Assembly (NCBI GenBank): GCA_947095535.1
Contig: OX352772.1
Span: 165,868,719-165,932,718 of the forward strand
Source of the DNA: Poecilobothrus nobilitatus
Taxonomy: Eukaryota; Arthropoda; Insecta; Diptera; Dolichopodidae
Direction of reading: 5' to 3'
DNA length: 64,000 nucleotides
Of the stretch, positions 11,412 through 22,009 are shown one piece after another (position 1 is the stretch's first letter; the number at the start of each line of letters is the position of its first letter). Under the pieces are notes generated by a model. That model was not told the DNA's origin and did no database searches. It saw nothing but the letters and a program-made list of their open reading frames with translations. Position numbers and translations under genes: made by a program.

Positions 11412-14178
11412 TTTAGTATTTGATCTGCCATTGAATATTCATGTAAATAATGTATATAAAAATTTTGACATACCACTGACTAACGAGAATACATTAAAAG
11501 TTCTGTACTTAAATGCAAGAAGTGTAAAATATAAAATCGATGACCTAACGTACTTATTAGATACACTTAAACAAACAATTCATATAATTAACATCACGGA
11601 AACCTGGTTGCTTGACTCTGAAACTAACCACATATATATAAAAAATTATTCTCCAATATTTTCTTGTAGACAATCACGTCAAGGTGGAGGTGCGCAATAT
11701 TTGTTCACAAGAGTATAAATTATGTAACAAACCATACATTTAGTGATGAGTTTAATAGTTTTATTAGTATAAAAATTGATTATAATGGACATAATTATAA
11801 TATATCGTCAATCTATAGACCTCCAGTAAAAAACTCGGTATTGGTTGACATATTTTTAAAAAAATTTGAAGATCAACTTGAAAATCTAAAAATAAAAAAC
11901 ACATTAATAATTGGCGATTTTAATTTTGACTTGTTAAATGCTAATGACAACAATAATAAACGATACAAAAATATTGTTGAGTCAAATGGTTATTTGTTTT
12001 GCCATAATCAATGTACTAGATCTATATCTAATACATGTCTTGATCATGTTATGTACAATGATCCTTCAGCTCAAATCGTCATATCTCCTTTTGAACATGA
12101 TATATCTGGTCATTTGGGTTTGATAGTAGAAATTAAAAATTCAAAACTCACAAATATAACATGTAAAAAAATCTCAATGAATGATAATAATAATAAACAA
12201 CTGATCAAGAAATTAGATTATGATAAAGTAAAAGAGAAATTGAAGGGTCTTACTGTCAAAGCAACAGATGTAAATGATATTGCAATGAAAAGATAAATAA
12301 AATTAAAAACAGTATTGAAAGTGCTACCGTTGTGGTAAAATTAAAAAGTAGTTTAAATAAGTATGGAGCACCTTGGATAGATGAAAATTGTATATAATTA
12401 ATAAAAAGAAAAGATTATTGGTTTAGAAAATATATGCAAAATAAAAATAGCGATTATTTGAAATTTAAATATAAATATTGGTGTAATAAATTAACAGAAA
12501 TGAAAAGAAAATGTAGAGTAAACTATGATATAAAAAAATTTGATGAAGCGTCTGGAGATGCTAGGAAGAATTGGAAATACTTGAAGGAAATAATAAACCC
12601 AAATACAGATTATAATAATAAATTTTTTAACAATATAATAAATGTAGAAGAAAAATATAAAAAAATTGAAAAGTTTAATAAATATTACTGCACAATAGGT
12701 GGAGAAATGGCTAAAAATTTTAGTGACATATATCTCCCCAAAAGTAGAACTAATAAGATCTTTCAGTTTAAATTGATTAATAAATACGAAACAATAAAAC
12801 TAATTGGTAATTTGAATAACACTAATTCTAAAGATTCAGATGGAATTTCAACCTTATTCATAAAAAAATGCAAAATGAAATTGGCGGAGAACATAATGAA
12901 GTTCATAAATGCATCATTAACTCAAAGTAAGATGCCTGAAATAATTAAAATAAATAAAGTTCTACCAATTTACAAAAATGGTAATATTCAAGATATAAAT
13001 AATTTTAGGCCCATTTCCATATCCTCGACAATTAGCAAAATTATTGAAGCATTTGTTAATAAATAGAATTTTTAAATACAGAATCACTAACTCAAAATAA
13101 ACAGTATGGCTTCAAGACAAAATCGAACACCGAAGCAGCGTTATTTGATGTCGTTTTAGAGATTCAGTATGGGCTAGATAAAAACAAAAAGACAACAGCT
13201 ATATTTTTCGATCTTAAAAAAGCCTTTGATTCGGTAGATAGAAGCATATTACTAAAAGTACTTTTCGAGATGGGAATCAATGGCAAAGAATTTAAATGGT
13301 TTGAAAGTTATTTGAATAATCGAATTCAATTTACTGAATGTGATGGAATAAGAAGGTCACAGTATTATGTGAATTATGGTGTTATCCAGGGTAGTTCGCT
13401 AGGCCCAACTTTATTTACGTGCTATATTAGTAGCCTGCTAAATGTGAATATGCAAGGCAAACCATTCATGTATGCTGACGACTTAGTTATTGTCTATAAA
13501 GAAGACACATTAAATAATCTCCAAAAGACCATAGATGCAGACTTAGTACTAATAAATGGTTGGATGAACAAACACAAACTGACAATAAATTCTAACAAAA
13601 CAAAATATATGATTTTTAAAGGTGGTGGTACTGACATCTTAAATATAAAATATAATTACCATAATATATGTCAAGTGGAGGAATACAAATATCTGGATGT
13701 TGTTGTAGATAATAAACTAAGTTGGAACTCTCAAATTGATCTACAAATTAATAAAGGCAGGAAACTGGCTGGCATATTTAAATTTGTCAATAATAGGGTG
13801 CCGTTAAAACTAAAAAGACCTTTATATTAAAGTATATTCCATAGCACTGTTGCCTATGCAATACAAATTTGGGGTAATACATTTAGTAAAGACCTAAATC
13901 AATTACAAAAGTTGCAAAACAAAGCCATAAAAAATTTATACGCTTATAAATACAGAACTTCAACTAAATTAATTCATGAAACACATGCAATTTTGCCACT
14001 GAATCTACAAATTAAATACAAACTAGTTATACAAGCACATATGATGATTACAGAAAATATAAACACAACACAAAATATACTACAAAACAGCGAATATCAC
14101 CAATACTATACTAGAAATGCAACAAACATTAGAATAAGTTCTTTAACAAAAAGATTTAACGGATTAGATACTATTTGA
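11401..14178 (+). pseudogene. LINE ORF2: endonuclease and reverse transcriptase, broken
   Basis: The endonuclease begins near 11,494 (L-N-A-R-S-V, T-E-T-W-L, G-D-F-N near 11,910-11,930). The reverse transcriptase shows F-R-P-I-S near 13,005, K-K-A-F-D-S-V-D near 13,215, G-S-S-L-G-P-T-L-F near 13,395 and Y-A-D-D-L near 13,475. At least four frame changes or stops (near 11,715, 12,295, 13,065 and 13,830) interrupt it. ORF1 and ORF2 overlap by about 10 bp, a common LINE arrangement. The G-S-S-L-G-P loop (usually G-V-P-Q-G-S) fits the CR1/Jockey group. Confidence 0.8.
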
Positions 14179-14500
14179 ATTACCTATATATATATTACTA
14201 TAATGAATAACCTAGAGATTTAAAAGAAATTGAACATTTACATACATTTAAAAACAAAACAAACGAATTTTTTTTAACAAGAACTGAATTGAATATAACT
14301 TAAATACAAATGTTACCAAAGAATTGTTAGTAATTACTATATTAATACATATTACATTGGCCATAAAGCCATTGGCCAATAAATTTGATATAAATATTGT
14401 TGTTATTATTATTGAAAAATTATTATAACATGTTACACTCTGTACGAGCATTTTAGCTCTTTTGAGATTAAAAAATAAAAAAAAAAAAAATAAAATAAAA

Positions 14501-14603
14501 TATCCATAAGAATGTTAGTAGTATGCTCATTTTTTTTTGTGTACATACACATTTTTTACGTATGTGTTAAAAATATCGGAGATAATTATAGAAAATTTAG
14601 CTT
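14501..14603 (+). repeat. Right ~102-bp direct repeat flanking LINE
   Basis: Near-identical to 10,646-10,747 and directly after the A-rich LINE tail. Together they support a long target-site duplication. Confidence 0.7.
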
Positions 14604-14854
14604 TAGCGAGCTAAATTTCATCAGATATTTTGGTATATCTCCGATATTGTTTCAACGCTTGTACCGATATTTTTGTATTTTTTCTCTGTCATACAAGTAG
14701 TGTTTTTGTATCTTCTGCTATGCTCTAACAAATATCGCCGATATTTTTCGTCATGAAAATTAGCCTTTATATATCTTTTTACATACATAATATAATAAAT
14801 TAATGCATGCAAAAACAATATAACAATATACAATATATATAATATAATCATATT

Positions 14855-15130
14855 CCTCCTAATTCAGAACCTCGCACATACATAAATATAAATATTCTAG
14901 AAAAAGCGTATAACTCTGCTTTTAAATCCAACTCTGAAATGCCTCCTAATTCAGAACCTCACATATACATACATATATATAAATATTTTGGAAAAAACGT
15001 ATAATCCTGCTTTTGAATCCAACTCTATAATCATTCCTAATTCAGAATCTCAAATATACATAATAAGTACCTATAAACATATTCTGTAAAAGGCACATAA
15101 TTCTGATTTTATAACCAACATTAAAATATC
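14855..15130. repeat. Three tandem ~87-91-bp units
   Basis: CCTAATTCAGAA(C/T)CTC recurs at 14,858, 14,945 and 15,036, each followed by an AT-rich run, ATAAATATTCTG-like and AAAAGCGTATAA-like strings and a TTTAAATCCAACTC-like string. The same unit appears within the repeats at 15,885-16,560 and 44,760-45,260, and inverted as a fragment near 20,190-20,260, so it is a dispersed satellite-like module. Confidence 0.65.
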
Positions 15131-15179
15131 ACCGATATTTTTCGTTTTCAAGATTTTTTTCAGACTTTTATAACATTCG

Positions 15180-15400
15180 GGATTTTTTCAACAAAATTTA
15201 AATTCGAGATTTTTTTTTTCGGCAAAGTTTAAAAAAAAAATGTTTTTTATTATTTTTTGTTCTTAAAAATCAATTTTTCTCAGAAAAAGGAATTTCTGAA
15301 AAAAATAAGATTTTTGATAAGAAAAATAAGATTTACTAAAAAAATAAGATTTTGAAAAAATAAGATTTTCCAAAATAAGATTTTTAAAAAGTAAGATATC
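15180..15400. repeat. Right arm of the AAAATCTTATTTT foldback repeat
   Basis: Multiple copies of AAAATAAGATTTT, the inverse of the motif at 10,350-10,460, preceded by a CGGCAAAGTTTAAA segment matching the left arm. The stretch 15,400-15,884 beyond it is plain AT-rich DNA with no gene seen. Confidence 0.5.
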
Positions 15401-15884
15401 GATCCGATCTTTTAATAAAAAGATTTCGATCCGCTGCCAAAGGAAAATTGTAGGTAAGTTAGTTGTAAGAAAATATTTTTTTTTTTCAGAAATGGATGAA
15501 AATAAAGAAGAAAACAAAATGAAATATCAAGAAAATAAAGAAAAAAAATCCTCATCAGAGCCTGACACGGGTCGATAAAAAGCGATCTAAGTGCGTATAT
15601 GCATTTTAATCTCAAAAAAAGAAAAAATATCTAAGTTCTAATCGCATAAAATAAAATTTTATAAAATAAAGCATTTTTTTCACATTAGATTTTTTTTGAA
15701 TTTGGAAAATAAATCTAATGAAAGAACGCCATTTATGACGGGTTTACTACAGATGGGTCTAGTAATAATAATATTTCGCCAGTCATTAAATTTTATTTTT
15801 ATATAAAATTTCAATTCATTACTTTTTCTTTTATGCAAAACGAAATCATAATTTTTTTCTCTTTGCTCATAATAACAAATAGAA

Positions 15885-16560
15885 ATTAAGGGTTGCTTCC
15901 GAAATCCCTAAATCAAAATCCCAAGCCCCAAATCTCAAACAAAATAATCCCAAATTTCAAAATCACAAGTTACAAAATCCCAACAAAAAAAAATCCCAAT
16001 GTTACAAAATCCCAAAAAAAAAAATCCCAATGTTACAAAATCCCAAAAAAAAAAATCCCAATGTTACAAAATCTCAGAATTTCAGAATTTCGAATATACA
16101 TAATATATAAATATTCTGCACACGACGTATAACTCTCATTTTGTAACCAACTTCTAAAATCTCTCCTAACTCAGAATCTCACATATAGATATATATAAAT
16201 ATTCTGTAAAAGGCGTATAAACCAGATACCTAGATATTTTTGTATATTAATATATATTTTCAATAATAAAGAACTTCCAATAGTGGAATACTCTAATACG
16301 GGTATGGCATACCTATTTTATACAAATGTATTAAAAATAAAATATTTTTTTAACCGTGGCTTTTTGTAATGCAAGATAAAAAAACAAGCAAGATTCCTAA
16401 TTCGAAATTGAAAGATATACCCTTGATTTGGGATTTTGGGATTTTGTAATTTGGAATTTTGAAATTTGCGATTATTTTTCTTGGGATTTTTTTTTTTTTG
16501 GATTTTGTCTTATTTGGATTTTGTATCATTGGGATTTTTTTTTTTTGGGATTTAGGTGGA
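15885..16560. repeat. AATCCC foldback-type element
   Basis: Starts GGGTTGCTTCCGAAATCCC and continues with a tandem AATCCC/TTACAAAATCCC array. Then come one or two of the ~90-bp satellite units and a unique centre (16,230-16,430), ending in an inverted GGGATTTTG array to about 16,560. Inverted relatives lie at 44,760-45,260 and 46,890-47,175. No coding potential. The inverted simple-sequence arms resemble foldback transposons, but no target duplication was identified. Confidence 0.55.
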
Positions 16561-17149
16561 CTTTCGAAATAAATTGAAATTAGAATTTATTAATAAAATC
16601 GAAGGTTCACTTTTTATATTTTTTTATTTTTTTCTTGTTAACATTTAGTATTTACTGTTTAGTAATTAATATTGTGTTGTGCTACTAAGAATAATATAAT
16701 ATCGTATGTAAAATGTACATTGTACATTATATTGGAGTTGGTTTGGTATTGGTTGGTACATACGTAGTATAATTAAAATCTAAAGAGTAAAGAGTATAGT
16801 TTAAGAATCAAAACCAAACTAAAACATTTCTTTTTATATTTTTTTTACCAATTTTCTTGTTAGTATTAGTATTTAAATATTGTGATTATGCAATTTTGCA
16901 TTGTGTATAAGAAATTAAATTAATTAAGCTTAAAATCTAAATTAATGTACAATTAACATAGTAATAATATAGTTATATAAATTATACATTTATAAAATAT
17001 AAATTTTTAACTCAAAATAAAATTATAAATATTATGCTCTCATTCTTATTTTCTAAAATTTTAATATGCTTTTTTAGAGATGATTTGAACTTAAGCATGT
17101 TTGTAATCCTTTATGTAGTCCGGTAAATCCGGTAATTTAACTGCGCTAT
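16561..17149. other. AT-rich spacer, probably LINE 3' region
   Basis: No coding signal. It lies downstream (minus strand) of a reverse-transcriptase relic and may include its 3' untranslated region. Confidence 0.3.
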
Positions 17150-18110
17150 TTTTCAGACTATTGTGTTTAGTGAACGTTCTAGCTTTGGGTATATTTAATT
17201 TAAATCTGAACCTTATGTTATAATTATGTATTTCCTTTCGTTTATTTAGTATTCAATTTGACTTTAGTTTTTTGTTTACTAATATTATGAATATATTTAC
17301 ACTTTGCGAAGTAGATTAGTTGATTAATATCTAATTCTTCTGTCACCATATATAGATTTGTTGTGCTACATCTCATATCCATCTTATATAAGATTTTTAG
17401 TGCTTTATTCATTATTGTACAGTTTCTTTTAGATGAAAACTTGAACAATGGCTCTAGCTAGTAATGTTATATCTAATTCTGGATAAAATATGTCCATTAT
17501 AGATGAGTTTAGATACTTTCTTTGGAATTCCCCCCGATCTTCTGATAATCATTACTATAGGAATTACACTATTTTTCATTTTGTTTTATGTTCTTATGCC
17601 ATTTTAGATTTTCATTTCATTCAGTCATAGTGACTCCCAAATATTTTACATCGTGTGCTCTGATTAGGGACTGATTGTTAATGTTTATGTTAATTTCATC
17701 ACCGCTTCTCAGATCAGGCTTAAAAATCATATAATTGTTTTTTTTTATATTCATAATAAGTTCATTCGCTTTTAGTCAATTACAAAATTTTTCCAAGTCC
17801 TTATTTAATACAGTTTCTAATTCAAAAACAGTGCTTACCTTAGCAACAATATTTGTGTCATCAGTATAAATATTATATTTTGACATTATGCCACAGTTAG
17901 CCATATTCATGACGTATAGTAAATATAATAGAGGACCCATTAGTGATCCTTGTGGTACTCCAAATTTGAAGCACCTTCGTATATTTTTAGCATCAAATAC
18001 CTTGCGTCTTTCCCATCCTATACATAATTTGTCATTCGCAAGTATTTTTGGAAAACTACCTTTATTTACTCCAATTACTGCGGATTAAATTATTAATTGT
18101 ATAATCACAA
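17150..18110 (-). pseudogene. LINE reverse transcriptase relic
   Basis: On the minus strand, F-G-V-P-Q-G-S-L-M-G-P-L-L-Y lies near 17,970-17,925 and Y-T-D-D-T-N near 17,870. A thumb/C-terminal piece follows with M-I-F-K-P, V-K-Y-L-G-V and (17,448-17,242) N-K-A-L-K-I-L-Y-K. Stops and frame changes interrupt it. The motifs are of the CR1/Jockey group. The catalytic Y-A-D-D box is altered to Y-T-D-D. Confidence 0.7.
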
Positions 18111-18790
18111 CCTTTGTATTTAAATCGCTTTTTGTTTTTTCACTTTTTTGTTTGTTTTTTGTCTTAACAATCAAAGGTAATTCTTTTTTCATTTTCATTC
18201 GAATATTTTTCGTATTTTTTACCATATCAGCAAATGATACATTCATTAACGTTAATATCACATTACTCATTTTTTGGCAGACTCATAATTTTTTTTCTTA
18301 CATTAATAAACGATTCATTCACCTTATCGCTTTGTATTCTGAAAACTTCAGTAATATTTTACGTATCAGAGCCATTGGAGAGCCATACGTTACGGAGCCA
18401 TCTTACGTAGCTCCATTTGTTGTCCACTCTTAATTTCCTCTAATCTTTTCGTAAAACCCGACTCTATAGCTCTCAGTAAATTTATGACTTCACTTTCGTT
18501 TCTTTTAATAGCAGCTTCGAATTCACTTTTATACTCCTTTAAATGTTCATTATTTTTTGTTACCGCAGAATCCATGTTTTGTAGAACCAAATCCACATTT
18601 TGTATGTATAAGATGCAATCGTCACAGATGAATCTCACATTGTTGTTTGCATACACATTTATTAATCGTCGATTGATCCAATCCTAAACATTTCCAAGCT
18701 TTATGAAAAACTTTTTGACACACTCCCGAACATTAAATTCCCGTTTCACCTGTTATTTTAGCTTTGTATTTATTTTTTTTCTTTAACTTT
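18085..18790 (-). pseudogene. LINE ORF1 relic with PHD-like finger and coiled coil
   Basis: Minus strand. Near 18,740-18,640 there is a PHD-like zinc finger spread over two frames (C-S-G-V-C-Q-K-V-F-H, then F-I-C-D-D-C). A coiled coil (18,600-18,420) follows, and a lysine-rich part to 18,085. A related finger occurs in the ORF1 at 38,481. Here ORF1 lies between an endonuclease piece (higher coordinates) and the reverse transcriptase, so at least two LINE insertions are superimposed. Confidence 0.55.
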
Positions 18791-19149
18791 TAAGACTCCA
18801 TTCTAAAAAGTTTATTTTTTCTTTTTGTTTTATATGTTTTGCAACATATAAAATGATATATTACAAAAGTTTTTTTTATTATTTTTTTTTCTGATTTATT
18901 TTAAACTTGTGTTGTATTGTTTTAAAGTAATTTTAACCGATAATTAAAAACACGTCTATACTGATGAACAGTTTGATTAGGATCGATACATGGTTAATTG
19001 TATTTTGTATTTGGAATCTTATTTTATATATTTTCCAGTTCCATTTCTACATCATTTGCATTAATGTTAATGTCATCAGTATAAACATTATATATTTTGA
19101 AATAATATTGTTCTTCGGTATATTAATATTAGAAAGATATAAAAACTAG

Positions 19150-19650
19150 TTTTCATAATAACTTCGTCACTCGGTACGATACCCTTTTCTTAAATTGATT
19201 ACATATTTTATTTTCTAGATTTATTTTTATAGCTATCTTATTTTTAGTTTTTCATAAATCAACGGTGTTATCCAAGTATTATGCTTCCGTACTAATTGAC
19301 ATTAGAGTTTGTATACATACATAAAACTTTTGCTACCTTGTATTATTTCCAAAATATTCGTATTTTTTATTTACAATATTTGGTTATAATGAGTTTTACT
19401 TAATATAATCTTCATTGATATTTCATAGTACATACTAATTGCTTTTAGTGTTACTACAGCTTGGTGATCAGATAGACTATTATTTTCTATTGAAAAGATA
19501 TTATATTTCTCGGTTAAATTTATTATTACATGATTGATTATGGTATTGGACCAAGCTGTGTTTCTTTTACTTTGTGGTTTGTTAATATTATTTAATATTA
19601 TTACTACAACGAGATGTGGTTACCAATTACCATATCTTTATACTTAATTG
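19150..19650 (-). pseudogene. LINE endonuclease C-terminal relic
   Basis: Minus strand, broken. About 19,600-19,430 reads an N-T-A-W-S-N-T-I-I-N-H-V-I segment and then S-D-H-Q-A-V-V, the conserved SDH motif that closes APE-type LINE endonucleases. A decayed W-I-T-P stretch follows near 19,270. Confidence 0.5.
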
Positions 19651-19880
19651 CCTTATTGGAATTGTCAAATAAGTTTAAATTAGTATCAGCAAAAAACTAT
19701 TTTATATTTTATATTGAAAAAAATAGAAGTAATATGTTTTTCAGGTGTTTATTTGGTTGTTGCCTTCTAATATATTTTGAATATTTTTTTATAAATAATT
19801 AGCTAAATGCATATAAGTATATAATATTTGTTGGAAAGAAATCGAAGCAATATCTATTTCAGATGTTGAATGAAGATAGA

Positions 19881-19982
19881 TAAAACTAAATGTACATACT
19901 ATATTATATTATGCTTTGGCGTTTGTTTCTAATATTATATAAGCATAATATAATATATAGTATCTAAGTACATTTAGTTTTA
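19881..19982. repeat. Imperfect inverted repeat (hairpin)
   Basis: TAAAACTAAATGTAC...TATATTATGC (19,881-19,913) and its approximate reverse complement (19,940-19,982) surround a short loop. CTTTGGCGTTTG at 19,913 is also matched by CAAACGCCAAAG near 20,008. Possibly a tiny MITE; nothing else is seen between 19,983 and 20,402 apart from a fragment of the ~90-bp satellite unit near 20,190-20,260. Confidence 0.4.
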
Positions 19983-20402
19983 TATATGTTTTTAATAACA
20001 AACAAACAAACGCCAAAGAAAAACATAACGTACATATATAATATATAGTACATATATAATATGAGTTAAGTGCATAATCCCCACTAAGTACAAAATCCCC
20101 AAAAATTTATGCATTTAAAAATTGTAGTATCAATAAACTGTTCTATTTGTTGAAATATGTGAATATGAAATATGTAAAAAAAAGTAATTAGGAGGAATTT
20201 TAAAGTTGAATTTAAAAGCAAGGGCTTTTTCCAGAATATTTTTATATATAGTTACAAATTTAAGGTTCTTTACCGGAACACAAGGTTAACATTAAAACGC
20301 GTTTTATGATTTTTATTTTATTCCAGATTTTATTTTATTTTATTTATCACTAGAGGCTTATGAAAATAGAGTAGGTATTATTCTAATCTTTTATTGTCAT
20401 TG

Positions 20403-20408
20403 CATATT
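20403..20408 (+). repeat. Left Polinton target-site duplication (CATATT)
   Basis: CATATT directly precedes the AG that opens the left inverted repeat. The same six bases follow the right end at 35,344-35,349. A 6-bp duplication is the Polinton norm. Confidence 0.93.
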
Positions 20409-21049
20409 AGTAGGTAACCCTGCACTTTGGGATGGGAAAAAATCAATTAAAAAACAATTAAAATTGCCCGACATGCTGACCTACATTTTGATTAATGGGT
20501 TTAATGTAGGTTATGCTTAATTAGTAGGTTAAGAGTTTGTTTAGGTCGGCTCTTAATTAAGAAAATTGTATACTTGATTTAAATACTAGGCGCACATATA
20601 AAAGTAGTAAGAAAATTTTCTTATATGAAAATAAAAAACAGAAAAAATTTTTTATTTTTAAATCTACAGAGCATCTTTAAAATTGAAAGAAAAAAAAAAT
20701 TTTGCATTTAAAAACAAAAAGAAAATAAAAAACTTGGTCTTTATAATAGCATGCTTACATAAAAATGTGGTCTCTTCTGAATAGATACATATTTGTGTTT
20801 TTGTAATTTAAGAATTTATAGAAGAAAAAAGAAAACGAAAGTAATCAATTAATTGACTGCATGTCGTGTAAGATATTTTTTTATTTTTTAATTAATAAAT
20901 ATTAAAAAAAAAAAAAAAATATGAATAAAAAGAAAACAAACCGCAAATCAAAAATATGGAACTGGTTAAACTAAAAATGTACTCTTTACTCTTGATATGC
21001 ATTTATATTTATTTTTTTGTTTTTGTATGGAATAAAAAATAATTCAAAG
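20409..21049 (+). repeat. Left terminal inverted repeat of Polinton
   Basis: Begins AGTAGGTAACCCTGCACTTT and matches the reverse complement of 34,804-35,343 with few differences, ending at GAATTATTTTTTATTCC-type sequence near 21,049. About 104 bp of A/T-rich sequence (20,875-20,978) is present here where the right copy has three bases. The repeats serve in integration and in protein-primed replication of linear ends. Confidence 0.93.
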
Positions 21050-21142
21050 ATAGGTTAAGTGATTTTCGTATTTATTTTGAAAATATAAGATAAAAATAAA
21101 ACACATTTATTTTTATGTTTGAAATCTTTTATTATTATATTT

Positions 21143-21370
21143 TTATTTAAATCTAAGTTGAAACAATTTTTTACGATGATCATATGTTAAAATTGCAGAA
21201 ATAGTGAGACCAACTTTTTCTATACGTCTTTGAAATCTACTTCTATCACGTGCGTATTCTTCCCAATGACCTTCCCGTGCTGATCTGTAAGCATACTCCC
21301 ATACATGTATAACGTGAATTTCTTGTTTACTGTTGAAGTGAACTTTTTTAGTTTTGTTATTTAAATTCAT
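21143..21370 (-). CDS. GADD34/PPP1R15-like PP1-binding protein
   Basis: A 75-residue protein starting at ATG 21,370; an upstream in-frame TTG gives only three more residues. Residues 9-12 are K-V-H-F, the docking motif for the protein phosphatase 1 catalytic subunit. Residues 24-50 run from a tryptophan through R-E-G-H-W-E-E-Y-A-R-D-R-S-R-F-Q-R-R-I, which matches the functional core of the PPP1R15 (GADD34/CReP) family. In that family the core recruits PP1 to dephosphorylate eIF2-alpha and so restores translation. Viral members, such as herpesvirus ICP34.5 and the African swine fever virus DP71L protein, counter PKR-type shutoff; the ASFV one is similarly short. It lies 27 bp downstream of another minus-strand gene. 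Family membership is recognised from motifs; function is inferred. A PPP1R15 protein is not part of the usual Polinton gene set as I know it. Confidence 0.85.
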   Translation of the reverse strand: MNLNNKTKKVHFNSKQEIHVIHVWEYAYRSAREGHWEEYARDRSRFQRRIEKVGLTISAILTYDHRKKLFQLRFK

Positions 21371-21397
21371 ATCGTGCAAGTATGAAAATTGAAAGTC

Positions 21398-21889
21398 TTA
21401 ATCTAACATTTTTTCCTTTAAAAGATACATATATACATTATAACAATTTTTAACAGCACATCTGAAATTGTTGTTTGATAAGTGTATAGGACAATTTGAT
21501 TTAAAATTATCAATCTTTTGCAATGACGGCAAGTTTCTGCTTAGATCTTCTATTTTAACACTGTCAATGTACTTTTGAAGAAAAAGTTTTTTTTGTTCTC
21601 CTTTAACATAAATTTTTTCAGCAGGCTCTAAATAGTGTTTTAATATACATTTTACATCTAAATATTCAACTAAACCGTTATTCCATGTAAGACCGTTTAT
21701 CTTACTTTCGCAATACTGGTTATTATATTTTATATCGTGATTAAGTTCTTCTGCGGGGTACGGTGCTTTGAAGTGATACACAGTTGGAATTAAACTTCCT
21801 TTTTCAAGTATGGCTAACTCTTTTAGGAAATATTGCTTTTCATTTCCTTGTAAAAATTGTAGGTCAACTATGAGAACTTGTTTAACCAT
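21398..21889 (-). CDS. Polinton accessory protein, possible RNase H/DEDDh-like fold
   Basis: 163 residues from ATG 21,889. The N-terminus has a strand-like I-V-D-L-Q...F-L-K-E-L-A-I pattern, then F-K-A-P-Y-P, I-N-G-L-T-W-N-N-G, I-Y-V-K-G-E-Q-K and a C-terminal C-P-I-H...C-A-V-K-N-C cluster. I recall similar proteins in arthropod Polintons, without known function. The opening D-x-Q...K-E resembles the first motif of DEDDh exonucleases (D-x-E) with one acid replaced, so an inactive or altered nuclease-like fold is possible. The 111-residue protein at 26,369 shares the same pattern. It is read with the PPP1R15-like gene and diverges from the ATPase gene. Confidence 0.7.
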   Translation of the reverse strand: MVKQVLIVDLQFLQGNEKQYFLKELAILEKGSLIPTVYHFKAPYPAEELNHDIKYNNQYCESKINGLTWNNGLVEYLDVKCILKHYLEPAEKIYVKGEQKKLFLQKYIDSVKIEDLSRNLPSLQKIDNFKSNCPIHLSNNNFRCAVKNCYNVYMYLLKEKMLD

Positions 21890-22009
21890 GTCGAAGGCTT
21901 ATTGAAGAATGTTTCATAGAATAACTAAATTTACATTTATATTCCCTTCGGGAAAAGAGCTTTTCATATAAATATAGGTTAGCAGAGTCAGTTTTTAACT
22001 AATACAACT
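21890..22009. promoter_or_regulatory. Divergent promoter region, left Polinton block
   Basis: A 120-bp gap between the minus-strand pair and the ATPase gene. TATAAATA at 21,967-21,974 lies 36 bp before the ATPase ATG. On the other strand TATAAATG (21,941-21,934) lies about 45 bp before the ATG at 21,889. The two TATA-like boxes are placed nearly symmetrically around a CTTCGGGAAAAG palindrome-like segment. Confidence 0.5.

Larger units (their letters stand above)
10748..14500 (+). mobile_element. 5'-truncated CR1/Jockey-type LINE
   Basis: A 3.75-kb non-LTR retrotransposon with a truncated ORF1, an APE-type endonuclease and a reverse transcriptase in order on the plus strand, ending in an A-rich tail (14,470-14,500). 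The ~102-bp direct repeats abut both ends. ORF2 is broken by several frame changes and stops, so it is inactive. Confidence 0.85.

Noticed and set aside
14855..15130. CRISPR-like array
   Set aside because: The whole ~90-bp unit is repeated with no unique spacers of constant length, and the sequence is plainly eukaryotic.
15900..16080. AATCCC tandem arrays as telomeric repeats
   Set aside because: The unit is irregular (AATCCCAA, TTACAAAATCCC), differs from the insect TTAGG type, occurs in inverted pairs and is mixed with satellite units.
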